10,505 nt of DNA from an uncultured bacterium (GCA_903905325.1 CAIVGA010000056.1:1-10505); one strand, 5' to 3'; shown: positions 1 to 6,747, counted from the stretch's first letter. Translations and numbers: made by a program. Notes: a model not told the origin generated them from the sequence alone.

Positions 1-1
1 A

Positions 2-1204
2 AACTTGAATCAGGGTAACTTCTCTGAGCTCACAGTTGGTTCTGACTACCGTGTTAGTGTTCCAGTCAATGGATACGTCGTAAAGGCCGTCCAGACAAAG
101 TACCTCTATGTTAATATTTCATTCCTCCCAACATCAGATCGTGCTACAGGAACAGTTAATGTTACTGGCATAACGATCCGTTCAGTTGACGGAACAGGAG
201 TTACAGATACAGAGCCTACAGTCGCTCTTCCAGCTCGTTCGTTTACTTACCAGGGAAGTGGAGCAGCACAATTGGTTGCAACACTGAGTCCGGCCAACCC
301 CCCTATTGGTTTTATTGAAATATCTTCTTCTGCTCCATCTGATGGTGCTGTGTTGGGTATATATAGTTTGAAATCACAAAATCAGAGCGCCACACTCAGG
401 GCTTTGAAAGTGAATCTTGGTATATGGGGTAATGGCAATCCTGATAGTACTATTCCTAAAATGCTTAACTCCATCGCCCTTAAGGTTGGAGACACAGTTG
501 TAGCCAATGGTAGTCTTGGTACTATCAATGGCGTAGCTGGTGATTATCAAGATACTGTCGTTACTTTCTCAAACTTCTCCGCTGAATTACCTGCTGACAA
601 ATATATCGATCTTTCTATTGTTGCTAGAATCGCTCAAGATACTGGTCACAGATTTGAAGGAATGTATGCAACAACGACTCTTGATTTAACAGATCCTTCA
701 AATATTGACGTTGAAGATGCTTCCTTTGTACATATTGTGCCTAATAGTATTGCTTTGGCAGGTAACTCTCAACAACTTACAGAATCATTGGTCTCAGCAG
801 CTGGTATGCCGACGGTGACATATGGTCAACTTGGTACGACGCAGACTGGAACTACGACTCAACAGTTTGTTTTCACTGTACCACTTGTTGCAGGAAAGAA
901 TGCTATATACATTTCCAAGGATGTTTATACTTCTATAGGTACTTCCTCTACTCCTACAGGCTTTACGATTTCATCGGTTAACTTTACTGATAGTGATAAT
1001 AGTGGTGATGGTGCTTCATATTTCTACCTTGCTCCAGGACAAGCAAAGACCTTTACAGCCACATATCAAGCTACGGCTGCCTTTGGTTCTAGTGGCGCGT
1101 TCCAAGTTACAGGATTGACATATGGTACAGACACGACTGCGGTTGGAGGTTTGTTGTACTCACCAGACATCAGTGCTATTCTTACAGCAAATCTGTTCCA
1201 TTAG
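2..1204 (+). CDS. Exported beta-rich surface protein, C-terminal part (5' end outside window)
   Basis: The frame is open from the first bases and no convincing start is present, so this is the last 400 or so residues of a longer protein; the TTG at 5 is only an in-frame codon. The sequence is rich in Thr, Ser, Gly, Ala, Val and Asn, has no Cys, few charges and alternating hydrophobic/polar strands, as in stacked beta-sandwich domains of secreted adhesins or S-layer-like proteins. There is no transmembrane helix, sorting motif or C-terminal anchor in the visible part, and it ends in the hydrophobic residues NLFH. I do not recognise a named family. Role as a cell-surface or fibre protein is inferred from composition only. 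A weak AT-rich hairpin (TATTAG/CTAATA, 1211-1228) follows the stop but lacks a convincing T-run, so termination here is uncertain. Confidence 0.8.
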   Translation, partial: NLNQGNFSELTVGSDYRVSVPVNGYVVKAVQTKYLYVNISFLPTSDRATGTVNVTGITIRSVDGTGVTDTEPTVALPARSFTYQGSGAAQLVATLSPANPPIGFIEISSSAPSDGAVLGIYSLKSQNQSATLRALKVNLGIWGNGNPDSTIPKMLNSIALKVGDTVVANGSLGTINGVAGDYQDTVVTFSNFSAELPADKYIDLSIVARIAQDTGHRFEGMYATTTLDLTDPSNIDVEDASFVHIVPNSIALAGNSQQLTESLVSAAGMPTVTYGQLGTTQTGTTTQQFVFTVPLVAGKNAIYISKDVYTSIGTSSTPTGFTISSVNFTDSDNSGDGASYFYLAPGQAKTFTATYQATAAFGSSGAFQVTGLTYGTDTTAVGGLLYSPDISAILTANLFH

Positions 1205-1255
1205 TCTTGGTATTAGTTAGTCCTAATATTAGCTCAGTTTTGATTTATAGATTTT

Positions 1256-1357
1256 ATGGTTAACCCGTTCGACAACACCTTCTTCAAATTTCTCATTGGA
1301 TTTACTGTTATTCTAATAGTGTCTTTTACGCTTATCTATCTAGTTCAAAAAATGTAA
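1256..1357 (+). CDS. Possible 33-residue single-pass membrane peptide
   Basis: An ATG at 1256 opens 33 codons ending in TAA. The product begins MVNPFDNTFFKF, continues with about 18 strongly hydrophobic residues (LIGF through LIYL) and ends QKM, which is the pattern of a small one-helix membrane protein with a short polar head and a basic tail. There is no Shine-Dalgarno sequence, but most genes here lack one. It fills nearly all of the 200-base gap between the surface protein and the Fic gene. It could be co-transcribed with the upstream surface-protein gene. Short AT-rich ORFs encoding hydrophobic residues also arise by chance, so this is a candidate only. Confidence 0.35.
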   Translation: MVNPFDNTFFKFLIGFTVILIVSFTLIYLVQKM

Positions 1358-1359
1358 TA

Positions 1360-1379
1360 ATGTTCAAGTTCGGGAACAT
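1360..1379 (+). repeat. Inverted repeat just upstream of the fic promoter
   Basis: ATGTTC and GAACAT form perfect 6-bp arms around an 8-base spacer. The element ends three bases before the predicted -35 box of the fic gene. It could be a second protein-binding site or chance; it differs in sequence from the operator over the -10 region. Confidence 0.3.
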
Positions 1380-1382
1380 ATA

Positions 1383-1412
1383 TTGACTCTAATCGTATCA
1401 ATATGATACGAT
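1383..1412 (+). promoter_or_regulatory. Predicted promoter of the wHTH-Fic gene (leaderless)
   Basis: TTGACT (1383-1388) and TACGAT (1407-1412) are separated by 18 bases. The predicted transcription start falls within a base or two of the ATG at 1419, so the mRNA would be leaderless, which agrees with the lack of a Shine-Dalgarno sequence before this start. Confidence 0.55.
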
Positions 1413-1433
1413 AATTGTATGAAATTGATACGA
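1392..1433 (+). promoter_or_regulatory. Candidate autoregulatory operator with three phased half-sites
   Basis: A perfect inverted repeat with 9-bp arms (ATCGTATCA and TGATACGAT, three bases between, 1392-1412) lies over the promoter spacer and -10 box. A third copy of the half-site, TGATACGA, is at 1426-1433 inside codons 3-5 of the gene. The two direct copies start 22 bp apart and the two arms of the palindrome are 11 bp apart, so all three lie on about the same DNA face. The downstream protein has an N-terminal winged helix, so self-repression is the obvious inference. Confidence 0.6.
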
Positions 1434-2465
1434 GAAAAAATTGTTACTATTTTCCTTGAAAAAGGAGATATGCAGTCGTCTGATATTCATGCCGAACTAA
1501 CCAAGATATATGAACCTGTATCTATAGTCACTGTCAAGAGACACTTATCTGAAATGGTGAGTGAAGGTATATTGATATTGGCCGGTTCGGGAAGATCTAC
1601 GAGTTACAAAATAAGCTCCAAAGGCAGACTTTTTGCTGATGTTGATGTTAAAAAATATTGTTTCATTGATCCAGATAATCGCAAAGGTCTAAAGGCCTAT
1701 AATTTCAATTTATTATCAGCTATGCCAGTCGAGATATTTACCGATCAAGAACAACAAATATTAGATAATGCGACTGATGTATATCTCAAAAGAACAAAAG
1801 ATTTACCACTGACGATTCAAAAAAAAGAATTAGAAAGGCTAGTTATTGAATTATCATGGAAATCATCAAAAATTGAAGGAAATACGTATACACTTCTGGA
1901 CACGGAAAAGCTCATTTTGGAGAATAAGGAAGCACCTGGACATAGCAAAAAAGAAGCCCAAATGATTTTAAATCATAAAGACGCTTTCAATTATATTCAC
2001 GAGAATGCACAGTCGTTTCAAAACCTTACAAGAAAAAATCTTGAAGAACTTCATGTTATCTTGGTTAAAGGTTTGAGTGTTGGTTTGGGTTTGCGACAAA
2101 AACAGGTTGGTATTACTGGATCAATTTATACACCACTTGATAATGTTCACCAGATTACTGAAGCAGTTGAGGCTCTTTCTGTTGCGGTCCATAAGATGCC
2201 TAACGCGTATTCCAAAGCACTCGTCGCGCTTATTGGGATAAGCTACATACAACCTTTTGAGGATGGTAATAAAAGAACTAGTCGGCTGATGGCAAATGCT
2301 ATACTGCTTTCGCATTCACTTGCCCCACTTTCATATCGTAGTGTTAATGAGGATGATTATCGTGAAGCCATACTTGTGTTTTATGAATTAAATTCATTGG
2401 TTGCCATGAAAAAAATTTTTGTTGAACAGTATACTTTTGCTGCACAGAATTATGCAGTAAAATGA
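1419..2465 (+). CDS. Winged-helix / Fic domain fusion protein with Gln replacing the catalytic His
   Basis: 348 residues. Residues 1-70 form a winged-helix DNA-binding domain (recognition helix near SIVTVKRHLSEM, wing near GSGRSTSYKI). Residues about 110-340 are a Fic fold. The class II inhibitory motif [S/T]xxxE[G/N] is present as S149-SKI-E153-G154, upstream of the core. The Fic loop reads Q278-P-F-E-D-G-N-K-R286 and R290 follows, so the anion-binding and Mg-binding part (E/D-G-N-K-R) is kept but the His that acts as general base in AMP transfer is Gln (codon CAA, 2250-2252). Fic enzymes normally transfer AMP from ATP to a target hydroxyl; with Gln this one may be inactive, slow, or do something else such as sense nucleotide and control the DNA-binding domain. 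ATG 1419 is chosen because the first winged-helix helix needs residues 2-25; the inner ATG at 1470 has AAAGGAG only two bases away and would cut that helix. Likely self-regulated through the adjoining operator. Confidence 0.88.
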   Translation: MKLIREKIVTIFLEKGDMQSSDIHAELTKIYEPVSIVTVKRHLSEMVSEGILILAGSGRSTSYKISSKGRLFADVDVKKYCFIDPDNRKGLKAYNFNLLSAMPVEIFTDQEQQILDNATDVYLKRTKDLPLTIQKKELERLVIELSWKSSKIEGNTYTLLDTEKLILENKEAPGHSKKEAQMILNHKDAFNYIHENAQSFQNLTRKNLEELHVILVKGLSVGLGLRQKQVGITGSIYTPLDNVHQITEAVEALSVAVHKMPNAYSKALVALIGISYIQPFEDGNKRTSRLMANAILLSHSLAPLSYRSVNEDDYREAILVFYELNSLVAMKKIFVEQYTFAAQNYAVK

Positions 2466-2549
2466 TGGAAAATTCATAATTTCTCCTACGTTTCTTGATT
2501 TATTTTTTTGTCGAAATTCATTAAAAATTCACGGAAACTTTAACGTGCA

Positions 2550-2578
2550 TTGATAGGATATTACATTATTAGTAATAT
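2550..2578 (+). promoter_or_regulatory. Predicted promoter with overlapping palindrome, exported hydrolase gene
   Basis: TTGATA (2550-2555), 17-base spacer, TAATAT (2573-2578), eight bases before the ATG at 2587, again predicting a leaderless mRNA. A perfect inverted repeat with 7-bp arms (ATATTAC 2558-2564, GTAATAT 2572-2578, 7-base loop) covers the spacer and the -10 box. It may be an operator, although AT-rich palindromes are common by chance in such regions. Confidence 0.5.
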
Positions 2579-2586
2579 TTTATTTT

Positions 2587-5538
2587 ATGAACAAAAAAAA
2601 TTCGCGTCGCTTATTTCAATTTATACGAGGGGTTATAATTTTTGGTGTGGGTCTAGCAGCTTCGTGTGTGGCGATCCTTGGTCTCGGTGTATCTAGTGCT
2701 CATGCAGAAACACACATCACTGATGGCTTTCTTTATCAAGATACGATATGGAATGCGAGCGGTAGTCCTTATCTTATCGGTGCAGATGTATCGGTGCCTT
2801 ATGGTCGATCGCTGATTATAGGTCCGGGCACCGTGGTAACCGGAGACCCAGATCTTGGCTGGGAACCAAATATTTATGCCAATGGCCCAGTCATTATGAA
2901 TGGTGAGCCAACCAATCAAGTTTCTATTTCTGGTTTGTATGGTCTTACGATTGATCACAGCACTACGACCATAAAATATGCTCGCATCACTACGAGTAGT
3001 GGTTTATCATTTATAAATTCGTTTGGGTCTATTTCTAGCTCTACGATTACAGGATCATCGCAAGGAATTCACAGTATCACTAGTAATGTCAACGTGATTG
3101 GTAGTTATATCAAAGGTAATGATTATGGTGTAGTAGTTGAACCTGTAGCACCGATTTTCCAAGTAAGACTAGATGAATTTGATGACACCGGTGGTATTGG
3201 TAATGCATTAGAAGATATACCCATGGTAATCATATCAAGTTCTTCTTTGATAAATAATAAATATGCAGCTATAAAAAATACTACAACCATCCCTGTGCAA
3301 GCCATCAATAATTGGTGGGGAAGTAAAGATGGTCCAGCAACAAGTACAATTATTGGTTCGGTGAATTATATCCCTTGGCTTAATCATGATCCTCTCGAAG
3401 AGTCGACGAGCACACCTTGTTGTTCGAGTGTGTTGTTTCTTCCAGGGGTTGAAGGAACTTGGCTATATTGTGATGAACCTAGTCCGTATGGTCATGGAAC
3501 GAGCACCAATACTCTCTGGGCACCAAATAGTAACAACGACGTGCGAGCATTATTCTTAGATATAAATGGTTCAAGTACAGACAAAACTATTTATTCTGGT
3601 GCACCAGTCGATAATGTATTCAATCTCTACCATGTTTATAGTTCATTCGAAAAATTCATGGATGGATTGGTGCATATTGGTTCGATTAATGAGTGGAAGT
3701 CCTTTGGTTATGACTGGCGTAAGCCTATAACCGAGGTGGTTGCGGGGGTTGAGAAAAAAGCTACGACTACAGAGTCTTTGATAAATACAGTACGTGATCT
3801 TGCTACGCGTTCTCGTACTGGTAAAGCCACTTTGGTTGCGCATAGCAATGGAGGTCTAGTTGCAGAAGATTTGGTGAAAGTATTAAACGAACGAGGCTCA
3901 GCTAATTTGATTGACTCCGTTATTTCTGTGGCAGTACCTTATATTGGTACGCCGACAGCGATAAGCAGTATTCTTCATGGTGATCATCAGTCTATCGCGG
4001 GTGGTTTGATATTGAAGGCGAGCGTGGCGCGTGAACTAGGACAAAATATGTCCAGCGCTTATTCCTTGTTACCATCTTCTGCTTATTATTCCAAAGTTAC
4101 AACTCCTTCGATAATTTTTGCTTCAACTACAGTTTCTGGTATCAATAATGGATCATATGCTCAGGTTATTCATACTTTGACGGACCAAAATTCGTTTATT
4201 GATGACTCTTTGGGTGTACGTAAAAATTCTGCTGCAAATGCATTGGCTAATGGGGATACTTCATTTCCGATAATTGGTAATTCTATTCTCACGAAAGCCG
4301 CTGAGTCGATTCACTCTGTTCTCGATGCTTTTTCATGGCCCACGACTATTAATCGTTGGAATCTTCTTGGTTGGAATAATGAGACACCACGCGCATTGAA
4401 GTATTCTTCCGAGAGAAAATGTTCTTCCTTCTTTGGTTTAAATGAAACATGCTCATCGGTTTTGGTTCATTCGGAATCTGTGACTCAAATGGGTGACGGC
4501 ACCGTCGTTGCACCAAGTGCGGCGTATAGTTCAGGTGCAACTAAAGTGATTTCGCTTGATCTTGGTCGTGAGTCGCAAGATGCCGGAGAAAGTATTTCTC
4601 ACGCGAATATCTTGGAATCTAGTTCTACGCAAGCGGTTATAAAGTCGATAATTACTCAGGGTTTTTCAAATGCGAATAATGGGCTTGAAAGTTTCGTAAA
4701 AAGTGTAAGTCCAGCTGTTTCTTTTGGTGAACCAGATTATTCCAAAGAGCCAGTTCGCTTGGTAATGACTTTGGAGGGCGATGCTGATATTGGCATTACT
4801 GATCAACAAGGTAGGCATACTGGGATTATCCCACTTCCTGCCTCTGTTTCGGCAAATGTTACAGACGATGTTGTGTCTGCTTATGAAGAGAAAATTCCAG
4901 ACAGTCACTTCGTTCAATTGTCTGATAATGACGCTCAAACTTCGCGTATATCATTGCCTGATACTGGTCAGAAATATACAGTAAAGGTTAACGGAAGTGG
5001 ACTTGGTTCATTCGCGTTGGCAGTTGATCGTGTGCGTGGAGATCAGAATATAGGTCATGCTGAGTATTCAAATATTCCGATGTCACCTTTGTCTGTGGCG
5101 ACGACAACAATTATTGTGCCGCCAACTGATATTGGAAATATCCCTGTGTCACTTGCTTCTTCGACAAACCCTTTACAAATAGATTTTGATGGAGATGGTA
5201 CTGTAGATTTTGTGGCAAGTTCGACTACAGCCACCTCAACCACAGCCACCTCAACCACAGCCACTTCCTCGCAAATAATTCACCGCTTGGAATTGCTTAA
5301 AAATATATTACAAAAACTAAACAAACTAAATATCCGGGCAAAAAATTTAATGACGCTTATAGATAAACTGACAGATTTGGCAAAGAAAAATAAGTTACAC
5401 TATAAGTATGTGTACATAAAAAACCGTATTGAACGCGTAGAGCAGAGAGGTCATTTAATTCTCAGTAAACTCAAGCAAAGTGATCAGAACCAAATCGTAG
5501 ACCAAATAGGGTCGGTTTTAGAAAACTTTGATCAATAG
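2587..5538 (+). CDS. Exported beta-helix / LCAT-like lipase fusion protein
   Basis: 983 residues. A Sec signal peptide has basic residues 3-14, a hydrophobic core and a likely cut after SAHA (A40). Residues about 45-270 look like a right-handed parallel beta-helix, ending with the NNWWGSKDGP motif (241-250) common in such proteins. Residues about 280-700 are an alpha/beta hydrolase of the LCAT/PGAP1-like kind: FLPGVEG (284-290) for the oxyanion strand, YDWR (375-378) typical of LCAT relatives, nucleophile S420 in A-H-S-N-G, acid D637 in GDGTVV and base H672 in SHANIL. A beta-rich region follows, then a calcium-loop-like DxDxDGxxD (866-874), a Thr/Ser/Ala repeat linker (about 878-893) and a Lys-rich helical tail (894-983). 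Expected to act outside the cell as a lipid or ester hydrolase/acyltransferase; the substrate cannot be told from sequence. No cell-wall sorting signal is visible, so the helical tail may provide attachment. No Shine-Dalgarno sequence; ATG 2587 is fixed by the signal peptide. Confidence 0.85.
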   Translation: MNKKNSRRLFQFIRGVIIFGVGLAASCVAILGLGVSSAHAETHITDGFLYQDTIWNASGSPYLIGADVSVPYGRSLIIGPGTVVTGDPDLGWEPNIYANGPVIMNGEPTNQVSISGLYGLTIDHSTTTIKYARITTSSGLSFINSFGSISSSTITGSSQGIHSITSNVNVIGSYIKGNDYGVVVEPVAPIFQVRLDEFDDTGGIGNALEDIPMVIISSSSLINNKYAAIKNTTTIPVQAINNWWGSKDGPATSTIIGSVNYIPWLNHDPLEESTSTPCCSSVLFLPGVEGTWLYCDEPSPYGHGTSTNTLWAPNSNNDVRALFLDINGSSTDKTIYSGAPVDNVFNLYHVYSSFEKFMDGLVHIGSINEWKSFGYDWRKPITEVVAGVEKKATTTESLINTVRDLATRSRTGKATLVAHSNGGLVAEDLVKVLNERGSANLIDSVISVAVPYIGTPTAISSILHGDHQSIAGGLILKASVARELGQNMSSAYSLLPSSAYYSKVTTPSIIFASTTVSGINNGSYAQVIHTLTDQNSFIDDSLGVRKNSAANALANGDTSFPIIGNSILTKAAESIHSVLDAFSWPTTINRWNLLGWNNETPRALKYSSERKCSSFFGLNETCSSVLVHSESVTQMGDGTVVAPSAAYSSGATKVISLDLGRESQDAGESISHANILESSSTQAVIKSIITQGFSNANNGLESFVKSVSPAVSFGEPDYSKEPVRLVMTLEGDADIGITDQQGRHTGIIPLPASVSANVTDDVVSAYEEKIPDSHFVQLSDNDAQTSRISLPDTGQKYTVKVNGSGLGSFALAVDRVRGDQNIGHAEYSNIPMSPLSVATTTIIVPPTDIGNIPVSLASSTNPLQIDFDGDGTVDFVASSTTATSTTATSTTATSSQIIHRLELLKNILQKLNKLNIRAKNLMTLIDKLTDLAKKNKLHYKYVYIKNRIERVEQRGHLILSKLKQSDQNQIVDQIGSVLENFDQ
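5227..5271 (+). repeat. 15-bp tandem repeat, three copies, in the hydrolase linker
   Basis: The unit ACAGCCACCTCAACC occurs at 5227-5241 and 5242-5256, with a degenerate third copy at 5257-5271. It encodes the five-residue repeat T-A-T-S-T in frame. The unit keeps the frame, so copy-number change would lengthen or shorten the linker between the catalytic part and the helical tail without breaking the protein. Confidence 0.85.
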
Positions 5539-5563
5539 TGCATAAATTACTCATCAAACAAAA

Positions 5564-5600
5564 AACCGCTCGGGTCACTCGACTCAAGCGGTTATTTTGT
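5564..5600. terminator. Bidirectional terminator between the hydrolase gene and rplL
   Basis: AACCGCT (5564-5570) pairs with AGCGGTT (5587-5593), with an inner GGGTC/GACTC stem. On the minus strand it is followed by six Ts, a good end for the rplJ-rplL transcript; on the plus strand it is followed by TATTTTGTTATT, adequate for the convergent hydrolase gene. It lies just past both stop codons. Confidence 0.85.
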
Positions 5601-5992
5601 TATTTCAACTCAACCTTTCCACCAGCGGCCTCAATCTGTTTCTTGAAAGCATCTGCCTCTTCTTTCTTCATACCATCCTTGAGGAGGGAAGGAGCGGCAT
5701 CAACGAGATCCTTAGCTTCTTTGAGACCGAGACCAAGAACTTCCTTGATAACTTTGATAACAGCGATCTTTGTCTCACCAGCGGCAGCGAGATGTACAGC
5801 GAAGGCTGTCTTCTCATCACCGGCGGCTGCACCAGCGGCAGCTGCAGGGGCCGCGGCGGCGGCTTGTGCTGACACACCAAATTTCTTTTCTAATAGTTTG
5901 ACGAGCTCATTGAGGTCAAGTACTGACATCTTTTCAATCGATTCGACGAGAGTCTTGAACTTTGCAGGAATTTCTACTGTTGTGTTTTCCAT
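5600..5992 (-). CDS. rplL: 50S ribosomal protein L7/L12
   Basis: 130 residues, close to the usual 120-130. Residues 1-42 are the dimerising N-terminal domain that binds L10; 43-59 are the Ala/Gly-rich flexible hinge; 60-130 are the C-terminal domain that contacts elongation factors, with the diagnostic stretch KIAVIKVIKEVLGLGLKEAK (75-94) and the end GGKVELK. Forms the L7/L12 stalk of the large subunit together with L10. It lies 28 bases after rplJ, which is AT-rich and has no Shine-Dalgarno sequence, and is almost certainly co-transcribed with it. The gene is followed directly by a terminator rather than by rpoB, so the usual rplJL-rpoBC linkage is absent here. Hinge codons are GC-rich because of the Ala run. 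Confidence 0.98.
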   Translation of the reverse strand: MENTTVEIPAKFKTLVESIEKMSVLDLNELVKLLEKKFGVSAQAAAAAPAAAAGAAAGDEKTAFAVHLAAAGETKIAVIKVIKEVLGLGLKEAKDLVDAAPSLLKDGMKKEEADAFKKQIEAAGGKVELK

Positions 5993-6020
5993 GTTAATTG
6001 TAAATTTTATAATTTAATAA

Positions 6021-6512
6021 TTAGGCTGTCTTTGTTTTTGCAATACCATCCAATACCATGACAAATCCCTGAATAGGAGAATTGATGACATTGACGAACA
6101 TACTCTGAAGAGTTTTGATCGGAGGAATAGTAGCAATAGAAAGCATTTCTTCTTTGGTCATGTATTTACCTTCGAAGACACCACCAACTATCGTGACTTG
6201 ATCCTTGTACTTCTTCTGGAATTCAAAGACGTTGCGTGCTGGGGCGACTAAGTCTACTCCGTAAGCCAATGCAAATTCACCAACGAGTGCGGGTGCTGTA
6301 CCGGTATATTTCTTGCTATCAAGTGCAATAGTTGTGAGAGATTTCTTTGCAACAAAGAGACCAACACTATCACTCTTCAAAGCTTTGCGCATGACTGTTG
6401 CGTCTTTGACTTTTAGTCCATGAAAATTGACGAAGACCAAAGATTTGGCTCCATCCATGAGCGTAGACAACTTTTCTATGATTTCTTTTTTTTGTGTTTT
6501 TGTACGTGCCAT
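6021..6512 (-). CDS. rplJ: 50S ribosomal protein L10
   Basis: 163 residues, normal for L10. The N-terminal part (MARTKTQKKEIIEKLSTLM, then SLVFVNFHGLKVKD and MRKALK) is the RNA-binding domain that sits on 23S rRNA at the stalk base; the C-terminal part from about 130 includes the helix that anchors L7/L12 dimers (TLQSMFVNVINSPIQGFVMVLDGI). First gene of a two-gene rplJ-rplL unit, preceded by an L10-type leader through which excess L10 would repress its own translation. No Shine-Dalgarno sequence precedes the ATG at 6510-6512; the sequence before it is AT-rich. Confidence 0.98.
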   Translation of the reverse strand: MARTKTQKKEIIEKLSTLMDGAKSLVFVNFHGLKVKDATVMRKALKSDSVGLFVAKKSLTTIALDSKKYTGTAPALVGEFALAYGVDLVAPARNVFEFQKKYKDQVTIVGGVFEGKYMTKEEMLSIATIPPIKTLQSMFVNVINSPIQGFVMVLDGIAKTKTA

Positions 6513-6552
6513 AAATAATAAGATAGATTGATAATCTACTTCGACCTTTTGC

Positions 6553-6617
6553 CAGCTTTATAGAGTTTCTCTAGGAAGGTCTTAATGTCTTGCGACGCGC
6601 CTTCTGTCTATGGGCTG
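6553..6617 (-). promoter_or_regulatory. L10 leader (ribosomal protein autoregulatory RNA)
   Basis: Read on the minus strand, the RNA folds as an L10 leader: outer stem CAGC (6614-6617) with GCTG (6553-6556); next ATAGA with TCTAT; then AGAAGG with CCTTCCT; and a small apical hairpin GTC-GCAA-GAC. The block ATAGACAGAAGG ... CCTTCCTAGAG matches the conserved kink-turn part of L10 leaders, where L10 (with L7/L12) binds in place of 23S rRNA. It lies 40 bases upstream of rplJ, as expected for autogenous control. I identified it by pairing and remembered consensus, not by a covariance search. Confidence 0.82.
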
Positions 6618-6625
6618 TGCCAGTA

Positions 6626-6653
6626 TAATTACATAAAATTAGGCTGGGTGCAA
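6626..6653 (-). promoter_or_regulatory. Predicted rplJ-rplL promoter
   Basis: On the minus strand TTGCAC (6653-6648) and TAATTA (6631-6626) are separated by 16 bases, which would place the transcript start about 6619, right at the base of the L10 leader. An overlapping TATACT (6627-6622) is a better -10 match but would start the RNA inside the first leader stem. Which box is used cannot be decided from sequence. Confidence 0.45.
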
Positions 6654-6700
6654 GGAGAGGTGCTAGTTTGGTAACCGATTTGTTTGTGGCTACCTCTACC
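6654..6700. repeat. Imperfect hairpin upstream of the rplJ promoter
   Basis: AGAGGT (6656-6661) pairs with ACCTCT (6692-6697), extended outward by GG/CC and inward by GC/GC around single-base bulges, giving about 10 bp in all. There is no T-run on either side, so it is not an intrinsic terminator. It lies just upstream of the predicted rplJ -35 box and has no assigned function. Confidence 0.45.
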
Positions 6701-6726
6701 GTACTCTCGAAAACACAATCTTCTGT

Positions 6727-6747
6727 AAATGCGAATCATTCGCATTT
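6727..6747. repeat. Perfect palindrome in the rplJ / wHTH-NTase divergent region
   Basis: AAATGCGAA and TTCGCATTT are perfect 9-bp arms around TCA. No T-run follows on either strand. It lies between divergent transcription units in an otherwise gene-free stretch (6513-6885), so it may be an operator or a structural RNA element. Between it and the next gene start (6748-6867) I see nothing else. Confidence 0.5.

Noticed and set aside
1211..1245. Possible terminator after the surface-protein gene
   Set aside because: The hairpin is short and AT-only with a poor T-run (CAGTTTTGATTT), so I do not list it as a feature.
1461..1472. Inner ATG at 1470 of the Fic gene with AAAGGAG in front
   Set aside because: GGAG is only two bases from the ATG, and using it would remove the first helix of the winged-helix domain.
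5538..6017. Open frame of 159 codons on the plus strand over rplL
   Set aside because: It is antisense to the unmistakable L7/L12 gene, and its Ala/Ser/Pro-rich product arises from the GC-rich Ala hinge codons.
6648..6730. tRNA-like look of GGAGAGG ... GGTAACC ... CCTCTACC
   Set aside because: The arms are about 47 bases apart, there is no anticodon arm or proper T-loop, and no 7-bp acceptor stem can be formed on either strand.
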